From: Tindallia californiensis
GTDB lineage: Bacteria; Bacillota; Clostridia; Peptostreptococcales; Tindalliaceae
Direction of reading: 5' to 3'
Assembly (NCBI RefSeq): GCF_900107405.1
Contig: NZ_FNPV01000006.1
Span: 62,001 to 126,000 of the forward strand
DNA: 64,000 bases
Each line of letters starts with the position of its first letter. Position 1 is the stretch's first letter. Made by a program: the position numbers and the translations under genes. The notes under the pieces were generated by a model that did no database searches, was not told the DNA's origin, and worked only from the letters and a program-made list of their open reading frames with translations. Positions 53,826 to 63,148 of the stretch are shown here, piece after piece.

Positions 53826-55853
53826 TTATTGAAGGTAAATAAATTCTGGTAAATTCCCTGATTCAAAGGTTCCCATAAATAGCTGGTTATCAAATTCGTC
53901 AAAGAAACCGACCACATACACCGGAAAATGGTCATCCCGCCGCCAGAAAGGATCATAGCGGGTTAAGCTTTCTTTAATCTCTTCCTTCTCTTTGGTGATA
54001 ATGCCATTCCCTACTTCCATAAAACCATTTCTATCCATCAGTTCCCATTCTTCTTCATTTTGCACCATCTGAACCGATACTTGATAAATATCCTCCGGCA
54101 CTACGGTAACATCTTCATAATAGCCCTGATCTTTTAACCATCTTTCTAAGGTTTCAAACTCCGGATGACGGGCTACATAGATTTCTCCGCCATAATAAGG
54201 AGCCATCGCCTTACTTTTTCCATCTGTCAGCCGGACACGAAGAGATCCCTGATGTCGATGACTGCTTTCACCATATAAAACATCGTAATCCGCTTCTTCA
54301 ATTTCTTGTTGAATAATCTTCAGTACTTCTCTTGCTTCTTCCTGCTGCAGGATTTTTCGTTTATCCAATTCATAGGAACGAAACTCAATATGAGACACGT
54401 CTTCCGCTTCCAGTCTCAGCACCGGATATTCCATCTTTTTATCTTCCGCTAATTCACGGATAGGACGGAAATAGCTTTCAAAGTCTTCGTAAGGCACCGT
54501 ATATTCTCGGATTTGACGATTTCCATTTTCTAAGTGATACACCAAGGATATGCCTCGGAAATCTCCGTTATAGGAAGGATGCCGCAAAAACCTTCCTTCT
54601 TTTTGTTGCACAATCGCTTCATGAAGGGCAATGATTTTTTCAATGCTTTCTGGATGTCGGTAAAGATAATCCATCCCTTCCTCGTCCAAATCATCCCATT
54701 TATGATGATATCTCCAGAAACCCCAGTCAAAATAGGCGGCTTCCACCTTCTCCGGATCCGGAACACGCTGTTCATAACCTGTAATATCCGTTACAATTCC
54801 CATTAGGATTGCTCCTACCACCAACAAGTAAATCCCAAAACTTTTAGCACTTTTTCGGTTAAAGACCCGAAAGCTTTTGTTGAGAACGGCTAAGGCAATA
54901 AAATGTCCCAACAGGGCAAAAAGAAGGTAGGCCACAAACACCCAGATTCCGTTATGACGACTGGCTAATTGAACATATAAGCCGCCTGTCAACATGACAC
55001 AAAAAGTAATTCCCATCAGAAAAATCATATTAATTCCGTTAAAAACAACGGTTTGCCGGCATCTTTCCATTCTCCGGTATTGGTACAAGACTCTGGAAAG
55101 AGCAATGAGAATGACGCATGCCACCAGGTATCCCTGTACTTCTGACCGGCTAAGCAGATCCGCATACAGTCCAAAGGTACGGATCACCGGCGAAAACAGC
55201 AAATAATCTTCTCTCATTAAAAAGTCTCCACTAAAGCCATGCAACAGACTGTTCAGATTGTACGCAATCAATACCAACATACCTGCCGGTAGCAGCAAGA
55301 GAATGTAGGTAAAGATTCCCTGCGCTAAAATGACGCCGGAGAACATGCCCACCGTAATGGAGGCACAGTAGATGACCGCATTCATCAGCAAACTGGTGCC
55401 CATCCACTGCCAGATCATTGCTGACTCCAGATAAAGATGAAGTTCCGTAAAGCTTCGGATCAGAAAACTGATCCCACCGGTTGCCAGAATAGGAAGCGAC
55501 CATAACAACACCCCACTGGTAAGATTACTCCAAAACAAGGTTTTTCTCGGCAGCGGAATGCTGTGAAAAAAATCGGTTGGCGATTTTTGTTGAAGGTACT
55601 GAAACATGACAATCGCCGTTACCAAGGGTACGGTAAGGATTAAAAACATTTGAAAGGGTTCGCCCTGAAAGGCATATATCCTTGTAAAGATCTGATCACT
55701 AAAATAGTAGTTTTCCATGGATGGCAGGGTCATCAGTACCCGCAGTGGCAAAAGCAACATCAACAGGATAAAATAAGTGCCACCTACCCACACAAAGCGT
55801 TTTAGATTAGTTTCTATAACACCCTTATGCAAAAATGACTTGATCCACTTCAT
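53826..55853 (-). CDS. ABC-2-type permease with DUF6449-like extracytoplasmic domain
   Basis: 675 residues. About ten membrane segments in the first ~370 residues (YFILLMLLLPLRVLM, MFLILTVPLVTAIVMFQYL and others), with FFHSIPLPRKTLFWSNL typical of YtrC/YtrD-like permeases. The remaining ~300 residues are a soluble acidic domain of the DUF6449 type (ISLVYHLENGNRQIREYTVP, YELDKRKILQQEEAREVL). With the adjacent ATPase and GntR regulator it forms a YtrA-type operon, usually responding to envelope stress or cell-wall antibiotics. It overlaps the ATPase gene by 29 nt. Confidence 0.75.
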   Translation of the reverse strand: MKWIKSFLHKGVIETNLKRFVWVGGTYFILLMLLLPLRVLMTLPSMENYYFSDQIFTRIYAFQGEPFQMFLILTVPLVTAIVMFQYLQQKSPTDFFHSIPLPRKTLFWSNLTSGVLLWSLPILATGGISFLIRSFTELHLYLESAMIWQWMGTSLLMNAVIYCASITVGMFSGVILAQGIFTYILLLLPAGMLVLIAYNLNSLLHGFSGDFLMREDYLLFSPVIRTFGLYADLLSRSEVQGYLVACVILIALSRVLYQYRRMERCRQTVVFNGINMIFLMGITFCVMLTGGLYVQLASRHNGIWVFVAYLLFALLGHFIALAVLNKSFRVFNRKSAKSFGIYLLVVGAILMGIVTDITGYEQRVPDPEKVEAAYFDWGFWRYHHKWDDLDEEGMDYLYRHPESIEKIIALHEAIVQQKEGRFLRHPSYNGDFRGISLVYHLENGNRQIREYTVPYEDFESYFRPIRELAEDKKMEYPVLRLEAEDVSHIEFRSYELDKRKILQQEEAREVLKIIQQEIEEADYDVLYGESSHRHQGSLRVRLTDGKSKAMAPYYGGEIYVARHPEFETLERWLKDQGYYEDVTVVPEDIYQVSVQMVQNEEEWELMDRNGFMEVGNGIITKEKEEIKESLTRYDPFWRRDDHFPVYVVGFFDEFDNQLFMGTFESGNLPEFIYLQ

Positions 55854-56727
55854 AGGCGTGATCCCCCATTTCGTAAATAAATATTTCTTCCAGGGTTAAT
55901 GGAAGGATATCCACAATGACCGGCTGAAAGGCTTTGAATTCTTCTATCAGCTTTTCCTTCACTCCTCGGATAATCATCAGGTGAACACTGCCCCGTTTCT
56001 CTGTATGAAGGATATTCATTTTCTGAAACATCTCTTCCGGCGGCGTTTCCTTAAAGGCTATCTGAATTTTATGAATGTCTTTTTTAAGTTCATCCAAGTC
56101 TTTTTCCAATAGCAGTTTTCCCTGATGCAAAATCCCGACATGATCACAAAAATCTTCCATTTCCCTCAGATTGTGAGAAGAAATAATAATGGTCATTTCC
56201 CGCTCCGCCACGTCCTGCACCAGCAAGTTTTTTACCTTTTGACGCATCACCGAATCCAAACCATCCAGAGGTTCATCTAAAATCATAATGTCTGGCATTA
56301 CTGATAAGGACAGCCAAAAGGCTACTTGACGCTGCATCCCTTTGGAAAGTTTTTGAATCTTTTGCTGCCGACTGATACCAAAAACGCTTTCTAACTGTCG
56401 ATATCGTTCTTCTGTCCAGCGATGATAAATTTTCCGGTAAAAATCCGCCATTTCTTCTACCGTAAAACCAGGGAAAAAATACAAGGTGTCCGGAACCATG
56501 ATCAGTCTTTGTTTCAGACTTTCATTTTCAAAAACAGGTTCCTCGCTAATCTGCACTTCGCCTTCATCTTCCTGATAAATACCTGCTAAGGTTTTTAACA
56601 GAGTGGTTTTTCCTGCTCCATTGGAACCTAATAACCCATAAATAGAGCCTTTATTGACTTTCATGGTTAAGCTCGTTAATGCTTCCGTATCTTCAAAGCG
56701 TTTGATTAATCCGCTGATTTTAATCAT
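55825..56727 (-). CDS. ABC transporter ATPase of the YtrB type
   Basis: 300 residues. Walker A GLLGSNGAGKTTLLKTLAG, signature KLSKGMQRQVAFWLSLS, Walker B IMILDEPLDGLD, then IIISSHNLREMEDF with the switch His. About 80 residues follow the cassette, as in export-type ATPases. It overlaps the GntR gene by 8 nt and the permease gene by 29 nt. Confidence 0.9.
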   Translation of the reverse strand: MIKISGLIKRFEDTEALTSLTMKVNKGSIYGLLGSNGAGKTTLLKTLAGIYQEDEGEVQISEEPVFENESLKQRLIMVPDTLYFFPGFTVEEMADFYRKIYHRWTEERYRQLESVFGISRQQKIQKLSKGMQRQVAFWLSLSVMPDIMILDEPLDGLDSVMRQKVKNLLVQDVAEREMTIIISSHNLREMEDFCDHVGILHQGKLLLEKDLDELKKDIHKIQIAFKETPPEEMFQKMNILHTEKRGSVHLMIIRGVKEKLIEEFKAFQPVIVDILPLTLEEIFIYEMGDHAYEVDQVIFA

Positions 56728-57109
56728 TCTTTTCGCCTCCCCCTTGCTGTTCCATCACTTCATCGATCATTTGGTGCATATCCTTCTGATCCATTCCAAG
56801 ATAAAAAGCTTCCGCCATTAATTTTTTTAGTTCTCGCCGTAATTCCTCCTTCTTTTCCTTTTGCATTTTCTCCATTACTGGTGAAACAAAATTTCCCCTA
56901 CCTTGTACCGTATAAACATATCCTTGTTTTTCCAGTTCCCGGTAAGCTTTTTGAATGGTATTTGGATTGATGGTTAATTGTTGTGCCAGAGATCGAACAG
57001 AAGGCAGTTGTTCGTCAGATTTCAATAATTCTGTAATAATCATTTCTTTAATCCTTTCTACTAGTTGTTCATAGATGGGTATTCGACTCCTTAAATCCAG
57101 TTCGAACAT
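56720..57109 (-). CDS. GntR-family regulator, YtrA subfamily
   Basis: 129 residues from the ATG at 57109 (GAGGTG 6 nt upstream); the open frame runs 6 codons further. Winged helix: PIYEQLVERIKEMIITELL, EQLPSVRSLAQQLTINPNTI, KAYRELEKQGYVYTVQGRG. The short C-terminal tail is typical of YtrA-type repressors, which control their own ABC operon. A palindrome overlapping the transcription start of its promoter is the likely operator. Confidence 0.92.
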   Translation of the reverse strand: MFELDLRSRIPIYEQLVERIKEMIITELLKSDEQLPSVRSLAQQLTINPNTIQKAYRELEKQGYVYTVQGRGNFVSPVMEKMQKEKKEELRRELKKLMAEAFYLGMDQKDMHQMIDEVMEQQGGGEKND

Positions 57110-57172
57110 TGATTCACCTCGTTTCACATTTTTTCCGACTCTCTGGACAAATTCACTGTATTATTATAAGTA

Positions 57173-57220
57173 GTACAGCTAGTACACTCTTAGTATAGTC
57201 AGCTCTTATGCTTTTGTCAA
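57173..57220 (-). promoter_or_regulatory. Promoter and likely GntR operator of the ytr-like operon
   Basis: Minus strand: TTGACA (57215-57220), 17 nt, TATACT (57192-57197), then GTACTAGCTGTAC at 57173-57185, an inverted repeat lying at the transcription start. This placement suits autorepression by the GntR protein. Confidence 0.65.
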
Positions 57221-57263
57221 GCTGTTTTTTTCATCTTTTTAAGTAAATAACCAGCACTCACAA

Positions 57264-57291
57264 AGCCCCCCTCTTTTGGAAGAGGGGGGCT
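57264..57291 (-). terminator. Terminator after galE
   Basis: A perfect 12-bp stem (AGCCCCCCTCTT and complement) with a 4-nt loop, 10 nt after the galE stop. The T-run is short (TTTG). Confidence 0.7.
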
Positions 57292-57300
57292 GCTAAAAAC

Positions 57301-58272
57301 TTATTCTTCACGGCAATGCCATCTCCATGCGTCTTCAATGATTTTTTCCAAGGTGGGGTAGCGTGGGGACCAGCCTAGGATTTTTGTTGCTTTTTCGGAG
57401 GATGCAATTAAAGTGGCCGGATCTCCCGGTCGTCTTTCTTTGATTTCAGCCGGAATATTATGACCGGTAATGTTTCTCGCTGCTGCCACTACTTCTTTTA
57501 CAGAATATCCATTGCCATTTCCCAGATTAAAAACATCACTCCTGTTTCCTGCCACCAGATACTGCTGTGCCAAATAATGAGCCGAAGCCAAGTCCATCAC
57601 ATGAATATAGTCTCTTACACAGGTTCCATCCATCGTAGGATAATCATCTCCAAAAATAAAAAGCTGTTGCCTTTTTTTCCTTGGAACCTGTAGCACCAGT
57701 GGAATTAAATGGGTTTCCGGATCATGCGCTTCCCCTATATGCCCTTTCTCATGGGCTCCTGCCGCATTAAAATACCGTAGCGAAACGTATGTTATTCCAT
57801 AGGCCTGATCAAACCATTTCATCATTTTTTCCATGGCAAGCTTTGTTTCTCCATAGGTATTGGTTGGATCTGTTTTATCCGTCTCCTGAATCGGAATATT
57901 TTCCGGCTCGCCATAGACAGCGGCGGTAGAAGAAAAAACCAGGTTTTTCACCCCGTTGTTTTTCATTACTTCCAATAAACACAACATGCCATATACGTTG
58001 TTGTGATAGTATTCATAGGGTTTTTCCATACTTTCTCCCACCAGCGAACTGGCGGCAAAATGAATGACGCTTTGAATCTTATGGTTTTTGAATACCTGGT
58101 CTAAGGCTTCCTGATCCCGAATATCCAGTGGATAAAAATGATCCGCTTCCACGGATTTTCGATGACCGGTCTGCAGGTTGTCCACTACCACTACTTCTTT
58201 TTCTTGTTGCTGAAAATAGGTAACCGTATGACTTCCAATATAGCCCGCTCCACCAGTAATAAGAATTGCCAT
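57301..58272 (-). CDS. galE: UDP-glucose 4-epimerase
   Basis: 323 residues. Interconverts UDP-glucose and UDP-galactose. NAD-binding GGAGYIGSHTV at the N-terminus, catalytic region FSSTAAVYGEP with YGETKLAMEKMM (Tyr-x3-Lys), the NVYGMLCLLEVM and YFNAAGAHEKGHIGE blocks, and RPGDPATLIASS near the C-terminus are all intact. CGGAGGTG lies before the ATG. Single-gene unit with its own terminator; it feeds surface polysaccharide or galactose metabolism. Confidence 0.95.
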   Translation of the reverse strand: MAILITGGAGYIGSHTVTYFQQQEKEVVVVDNLQTGHRKSVEADHFYPLDIRDQEALDQVFKNHKIQSVIHFAASSLVGESMEKPYEYYHNNVYGMLCLLEVMKNNGVKNLVFSSTAAVYGEPENIPIQETDKTDPTNTYGETKLAMEKMMKWFDQAYGITYVSLRYFNAAGAHEKGHIGEAHDPETHLIPLVLQVPRKKRQQLFIFGDDYPTMDGTCVRDYIHVMDLASAHYLAQQYLVAGNRSDVFNLGNGNGYSVKEVVAAARNITGHNIPAEIKERRPGDPATLIASSEKATKILGWSPRYPTLEKIIEDAWRWHCREE

Positions 58273-58502
58273 CTGGTCTTCACCTCCGAGTTATTCACTT
58301 GCTTATTTGATTAATACCCTCACACCATTCATAGCATACTATTTGTCGTCTAGCAATGTTTTCCTTTCCTATTTTCACCTTTCCTATTTTCAGCGGATCA
58401 CTGTTTTTTCTGATCGCTTTTTCAACCCTCTATGTGATAAGATAGTTGTGTCAATATTGTTTTTATTCCGAAGTTTTTGCACATAAGACAAGGAGGGGTT
58501 CT

Positions 58503-59189
58503 ATGAGTTACATCCGCAATGCTTCAGGCCGTTTTACAGATCATCTTATCGGTATCATTGGCGGTACGCCTGTTGATGCTCATATGGGGGTCACTTTTTT
58601 TCAACAGCGGGGCGTCAAAACCATCGGCGTCGGTCTTTCCGCTTCCCCGGAAGAAGCCACCCTTTTGCAAGTGCTTTATCCTCTAAAGCTGCAACGGTTA
58701 ATCACCAGAGAAATCCTTTTGATGAAACAAACTCATCGTATTAGCAAGGTATGTATTTTTTGCAATTCGCTAAGTGCCGCCATCAATCTGGAAGAACTTC
58801 AAACAGAAACTGGTCTTCGCATCATCACTCCCTTAAACGTTTATCAGCAAACCGCCCATCTTTATGACAAGGTAGGGTTATTGGCGGCTAACTGTCAGTC
58901 GCTACGGGGTATCGAAAACGTCATCATGGAGGCTAGGGAAACGACTCAGGTAGTGGGAACCGCCCTGCTTCAACTGGTTATTGCCATCGAAAAGGCTACC
59001 CCACCGGAGACAATCATGCAGGAGCAGGGCCTTTTTCATTTGCTGAAATTTTTCGAAACCATTGGTGTACCTGCCCTTATTCTAGGATGTACTCATTTTC
59101 CTTATCTCAAAAAATCCCTTGAATCCCACACGTTTCTAGAGATTATCGATCCTGCAGAAGAGATGCTCTCCATGCTATTAACCTCCTGA
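58503..59189 (+). CDS. Aspartate/glutamate racemase superfamily protein
   Basis: 228 residues from the ATG at 58503 (AAGGAGGGG 5 nt upstream). Two-lobed racemase fold: GIIGGTPVDAHMG, first catalytic Cys in IFCNSLSAAINL and second in LILGCTHFPYLKKSL, the latter close to the glutamate-racemase motif. The first Cys context (CNSLSAA rather than CNTAHAA) is unusual, so glutamate racemase (MurI) itself is not certain; another Asp/Glu racemase-like isomerase is possible. Single gene followed by a terminator. Confidence 0.75.
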   Translation: MSYIRNASGRFTDHLIGIIGGTPVDAHMGVTFFQQRGVKTIGVGLSASPEEATLLQVLYPLKLQRLITREILLMKQTHRISKVCIFCNSLSAAINLEELQTETGLRIITPLNVYQQTAHLYDKVGLLAANCQSLRGIENVIMEARETTQVVGTALLQLVIAIEKATPPETIMQEQGLFHLLKFFETIGVPALILGCTHFPYLKKSLESHTFLEIIDPAEEMLSMLLTS

Positions 59190-59198
59190 CCATCTAAG

Positions 59199-59237
59199 AA
59201 AGCCATGAGGCTTCTCACATAACCCCATGGCTTTTTT
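59199..59237 (+). terminator. Terminator after the racemase gene
   Basis: AAGCCATG pairs with CATGGCTT (extended by a GG/CC pair), followed by TTTTTTA on the plus strand. Confidence 0.75.
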
Positions 59238-59289
59238 ATGTTTTTTAATCGTTTGCTTTTTAATCGTTTTCTGTTCTACGGTTTTTGAA

Positions 59290-60567
59290 TTAGGCCCAGC
59301 TATTCAGATAAGCTTCTTGGTCTGATGTCAACTGGTCAATGGTAATACCCAGGGTTTTCAGGCGAAGGTTTGCCACATACTGATCCAATTCTTCTGGAAC
59401 GGACAATACTTTCGCCGGTAAGCTTCCTTTGTTTTCGACCACATGTTGCAGGGATAAGGCCTGTAAGGCAAAGGTTAAATCCATCACTTCCACTGGATGG
59501 CCATCGCCAGCCGCCAAATTCACCAATCGTCCGCCAGCAATCAGAAACAGGTTTCGACCGTCAGCCATCCGATATTCTTCAATATTGTTACGAACGGTTC
59601 GTTGGGTTGCCGCTTTTTCTCCCAACTCTATTTTGTTAATTTCGATATCAAAATGTCCTCCGTTACACATAACAGCGCCGTCTTTCATTTTATCAAAATG
59701 ACGGCTACTGATCACATCACGGTTGCCGGTGACTGTAATAAAGACATCCCCCAGAGAAGCCGCTTTTTCCATTGGCATCACATCAAATCCATCCATATGA
59801 GCTTCTAAGGCTTTAATAGCGTCAATTTCCGTTACGACCACTTTCGCTCCTAGCCCTTTAGCTCTCATAGCAACCCCTTTACCGCACCAGCCATAACCAA
59901 TAACCACTACGGTCTTACCACTGGCCACCAAGTTGGTTGTTCGGTTGATACCATCCCACACAGACTGACCTGTTCCATAGCGATTATCAAAAAGATATTT
60001 GCAATAGGCATCATTCACCGCCATCATTGGAAATTCCAAAAGCCCGTCTTTTTCCAAGGCCTTTAACCGATGAATGCCTGTCGTTGTTTCTTCGCAACCG
60101 CCAATAATGGTTTTTGCCTGTTCTGGCCGTTGGCTGTGAAGGATCTTTACCAGATCTCCCCCATCATCAATAATGGCGTCCGGTTCAAAGTCCAAGGTAT
60201 CGTTGATTAATTCATGATATTCTTCATCCGTTGTATTATGCCACGCATAGGCTGTAATACCAGAGTCTACCAAGGCTGCCACCACATCGTCCTGAGTTGA
60301 CAATGGGTTGCTGCCGCAGACCACCACGTCAGCACCACCAGCTTGAACCACCTGTGCCAGATAGCCGGTTTTTGCTTCCAAATGGAGACAAATAGCAATT
60401 TTCAACCCCTTAAAAGGCTGGCTTTTTTCAAATTGCTGCTTCACTTCGTTTAACAGAGGCATATGTGCCTGTACCCAGTCTAATTTTAGTTTCCCCTGGG
60501 GAGCAAGATCCTTATTGCGAATTTTTGACGCCACTTTGGTGTCTTTCATGATTTGTACTGTTGACAT
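59290..60567 (-). CDS. ahcY: Adenosylhomocysteinase
   Basis: 425 residues. Splits S-adenosylhomocysteine into adenosine and homocysteine with tightly bound NAD. Marks: HLEAKTGYLAQVVQAGGADV, VCGSNPLSTQDDVVAAL, DDGGDLV, GGCEETTTGIHRL, RYGTGQSVWDGI, NAD fold VIGYGWCGKGVAMRAKGLGA, and VMCNGGHFDIEI. It lacks the insertion of the long eukaryote/proteobacterial type. The ATG has AGGAGG 8 nt upstream. No SAM or SAH riboswitch is visible in its leader. Confidence 0.95.
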   Translation of the reverse strand: MSTVQIMKDTKVASKIRNKDLAPQGKLKLDWVQAHMPLLNEVKQQFEKSQPFKGLKIAICLHLEAKTGYLAQVVQAGGADVVVCGSNPLSTQDDVVAALVDSGITAYAWHNTTDEEYHELINDTLDFEPDAIIDDGGDLVKILHSQRPEQAKTIIGGCEETTTGIHRLKALEKDGLLEFPMMAVNDAYCKYLFDNRYGTGQSVWDGINRTTNLVASGKTVVVIGYGWCGKGVAMRAKGLGAKVVVTEIDAIKALEAHMDGFDVMPMEKAASLGDVFITVTGNRDVISSRHFDKMKDGAVMCNGGHFDIEINKIELGEKAATQRTVRNNIEEYRMADGRNLFLIAGGRLVNLAAGDGHPVEVMDLTFALQALSLQHVVENKGSLPAKVLSVPEELDQYVANLRLKTLGITIDQLTSDQEAYLNSWA

Positions 60568-60705
60568 AATGTTCCCTCCTGCTTTTCTTTTTATCTGTTT
60601 CCTGCCTATTCTCTTCCTTTTCCTTCATTTTACACGTTTTTATGAATTTCCTAATTCCGAAAACTTTAAGTAATACTACTTCTTCCTCTGCTGTTATTGT
60701 ACCAT

Positions 60706-60745
60706 AAGAAATCTCCTCATAGCGAAAGAAATCTCCTCATAGCAA
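60706..60745. repeat. Two-copy 20-bp tandem repeat
   Basis: AAGAAATCTCCTCATAGCGA is followed at once by a copy differing at one base. It lies in the 330-bp gap between ahcY and brnQ, just upstream of the ahcY side. The rest of the gap shows only AT-rich promoter-like sequence. Confidence 0.8.
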
Positions 60746-60806
60746 AGAAGCTTCAAAATAATCCGCGCTATCCTCCACACTTCTGTAAAAAAAGATTTTT
60801 ACTTGT

Positions 60807-60834
60807 TATAATGTTGAGAAAAGTATGTTATAAT
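60807..60834 (+). promoter_or_regulatory. Twin -10 boxes upstream of brnQ
   Basis: Two TATAAT hexamers at 60807-60812 and 60829-60834, 22 bp apart, in AT-rich DNA 65-90 nt before the brnQ start. No consensus -35 is clear. Confidence 0.4.
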
Positions 60835-60898
60835 AGCTCGGTATGGCTAAGAATAGGCTAATCAAAACGGGAAGCTTAATAGAAACAGGAGGCTTATT

Positions 60899-62194
60899 AT
60901 GTCAAGACAGTCAAAAGATATCATGATCATTGGGTTTGCTTTATTTGCAATGTTTCTTGGGGCAGGAAATTTGATTTTTCCGCCTTTTCTTGGGTTTCAG
61001 TCAGGAGATGGGTGGATCCGGTCTGCTACTGGCTTCTTAGTATCCGGGGTAGGGTTATCCATATTAGGAATTTTGGCCGTTACCACCGCCGGCGGAAAGA
61101 CAGAAGCTCTTGCGGAAAAGGTCAGTCCCCTTTTTGCCACCTTGCTAACAACCACCATTATTCTAACCATTGGTCCTCTGGTAGCCATCCCCCGAACGGC
61201 TGCTACAGCTTATGAATTAGGTATTTTGTCTCTTTTCCCACAAGTGCCGGCAATCCTTTCTTCTCTGCTCTTTTTTGCCGTAACCTTATGGTTAGTTATT
61301 AATCCTACCAATGTTATTGATAAGTTGGGAAAAATACTGACGCCAGTGATGCTCTTTTTGCTGCTGGGCATCATCATAAAAGGTATTTTCTTCCCCTCCG
61401 GCGTTCCAACAACTTCGACCATGCAAGCGCCTTTTGCCGATGGATTTTTATTAGGTTATCAAACCATGGATGCCTTAGCCTCCGTCATTTTTGCCGGAAC
61501 CATCGTAACCGCCGTTAAAGCTCGGGGTTATCAGGAGCAGGAAGTGATTTCCATTACCTCTAAAGCTGGCTGTGTCGCCGGAATCGCTTTAGCGTCCATT
61601 TACGGTGGATTGATTCTTCTGGGTGCTAATGCCATGAGCATGCTACCTGCCGATGCCAGCCGAAGTGACGTGTTAACCAGTGTGACGCATATGTCCATGG
61701 GAGAAATCGGAGTGGCTTCTATGGCCATCGTGGTGATTTTAGCTTGTTTAACGACAGCCGTCGGACTCACCACTACCGTTGGTCATTATTTTCAGCATTT
61801 GTCCCGAGGCCGTTTGCCTTACCGCTGGTTGGTGTCGGCAACGGTGATCTTCAGTGCTCTGTTGGCCAATGCGGGAATCGATCGAATTGTTCAGTTTGCA
61901 GGACCTATTCTGGATATTTTATATCCGGTGGTCATTGTGCTGATTATCCTAAATTTACTGGAACGATGGGTTTCTTTAGAAGATGCTTATGTTGGCAGTG
62001 TGGTTGGGGTCCTGTCTTTACGTCTTCTGGACATTCTTTTATTGTTGGGTATTTCCCACCGAAAAGTGGAAGGATGGCTGGAGATGATTCCTTTCAGTGA
62101 ATATGGCCTGGCCTGGCTTTTGCCAGCTTTCTTCGGCGGAGTTCTTTCATGGAGCTGTAAGCGGGTATGGCACCTAATCCCTAAAGAACGATAG
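60899..62194 (+). CDS. brnQ: Branched-chain amino acid carrier BrnQ
   Basis: 431 residues with 12 membrane segments. Cation-coupled uptake of Leu, Ile and Val. Family marks: MIIGFALFAMFLGAGNLIFP, GPLVAIPRTAATAYELGI, and DGFLLGYQTMDALASVIFAG. ACAGGAGG lies before the ATG. The 3' end overlaps the convergent sugar-kinase gene by 21 bp. Confidence 0.95.
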   Translation: MSRQSKDIMIIGFALFAMFLGAGNLIFPPFLGFQSGDGWIRSATGFLVSGVGLSILGILAVTTAGGKTEALAEKVSPLFATLLTTTIILTIGPLVAIPRTAATAYELGILSLFPQVPAILSSLLFFAVTLWLVINPTNVIDKLGKILTPVMLFLLLGIIIKGIFFPSGVPTTSTMQAPFADGFLLGYQTMDALASVIFAGTIVTAVKARGYQEQEVISITSKAGCVAGIALASIYGGLILLGANAMSMLPADASRSDVLTSVTHMSMGEIGVASMAIVVILACLTTAVGLTTTVGHYFQHLSRGRLPYRWLVSATVIFSALLANAGIDRIVQFAGPILDILYPVVIVLIILNLLERWVSLEDAYVGSVVGVLSLRLLDILLLLGISHRKVEGWLEMIPFSEYGLAWLLPAFFGGVLSWSCKRVWHLIPKER

Positions 62195-63148
62195 GGATGA
62201 TTCTGCCCATCTGGTAACGGTTTCTTTGTCAGGCATTGTTTCCGCACTTCCAAACTTGGTGGTAACGTAACCAGCGTAGGCATTGGCAAATTTGGCGTAG
62301 GTGAGCAGTTCTTCAAAAGAAGCGACCGCATAATGCTTTTTTGTCAGAAACTGTGCCAGCATCGCACCAAGGTGACTATCACCAGCGCCCGTGGTGTCTA
62401 CTGCCTTCACAGCAACACCTTCTACCTGACCAAACTCTTTTCCTCTTCGTAATGCGCATCCTTTTTCACCCATGGTGACGATCATCAACGGAAGCTTATA
62501 GTCCTGATACAAACGGTCAGAAGCTTCCGATATGTCGCTTATACCTGTCAGAAACATCAATTCTTCTTCTGACAGTTTCAAAATGTCCACCTCTTTCATC
62601 ACGGAAAGAATGTGGACTTTTGCTTTTTCCAGAGAATCCCATAAGGGAGGTCGAAGGTTCGGGTCATAACTTATGATGCACTGTTTCTTTTTTGCTATGG
62701 CAATGGCTTTTCTGGTTGCGCTTCTGGAAGGATCCGCCGTCAAAGACAGCGATCCAAAGTGAAACACCTTCGTCTCTTTGAAAAAGGATTCCTTAATATC
62801 TTCTTCCCGCAACATCAGATCGGCACCATGTTTTCGATAAAAACTGAAATCCCGTTCACCATTTTCCTTTAAGTGAACAAAGGCTAAGGTAGTGTGGTGG
62901 GTCTCCGACAGAACCACATGTGAATTTCCAATACCTTGCTTTTCCAAAAAATCAAGGAGGAAATGCCCGAACTGATCATTCCCTACACAACCGATGAACT
63001 CTGTATGGATTCCCAGTTTAGATGCCGCTGCCAATACATTCATCGGAGCACCACCTGGATTTTGATCAAATCTGGGGTTTTTCCCATTGGTTGCCACCGG
63101 TGTAAAGTCAATCAGGATTTCTCCCAAAGACAAAATTCTGGGTTTCAT
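62174..63148 (-). CDS. PfkB-family sugar kinase (fructokinase-like)
   Basis: 324 residues. N-terminal GEILIDFTP and NPGGAPMNVLAAASKLG are typical of bacterial fructokinases in the ribokinase family; the C-terminal signature DTTGAGDSHLGAML holds the catalytic Asp and anion hole. GCVGNDQFGHFLLDFLEKQGI is also a family block. Its ATG overlaps the dehydrogenase stop (ATGA), so the pair probably works as polyol oxidation (sorbitol to fructose) followed by phosphorylation. It overlaps brnQ tail to tail. Confidence 0.88.
   Translation of the reverse strand: MKPRILSLGEILIDFTPVATNGKNPRFDQNPGGAPMNVLAAASKLGIHTEFIGCVGNDQFGHFLLDFLEKQGIGNSHVVLSETHHTTLAFVHLKENGERDFSFYRKHGADLMLREEDIKESFFKETKVFHFGSLSLTADPSRSATRKAIAIAKKKQCIISYDPNLRPPLWDSLEKAKVHILSVMKEVDILKLSEEELMFLTGISDISEASDRLYQDYKLPLMIVTMGEKGCALRRGKEFGQVEGVAVKAVDTTGAGDSHLGAMLAQFLTKKHYAVASFEELLTYAKFANAYAGYVTTKFGSAETMPDKETVTRWAESSLSFFRD

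Noticed and set aside
60568-60898. SAM/SAH riboswitch near ahcY or T-box leader near brnQ
   Set aside because: No conserved cores were found; only a tandem repeat and promoter-like boxes.
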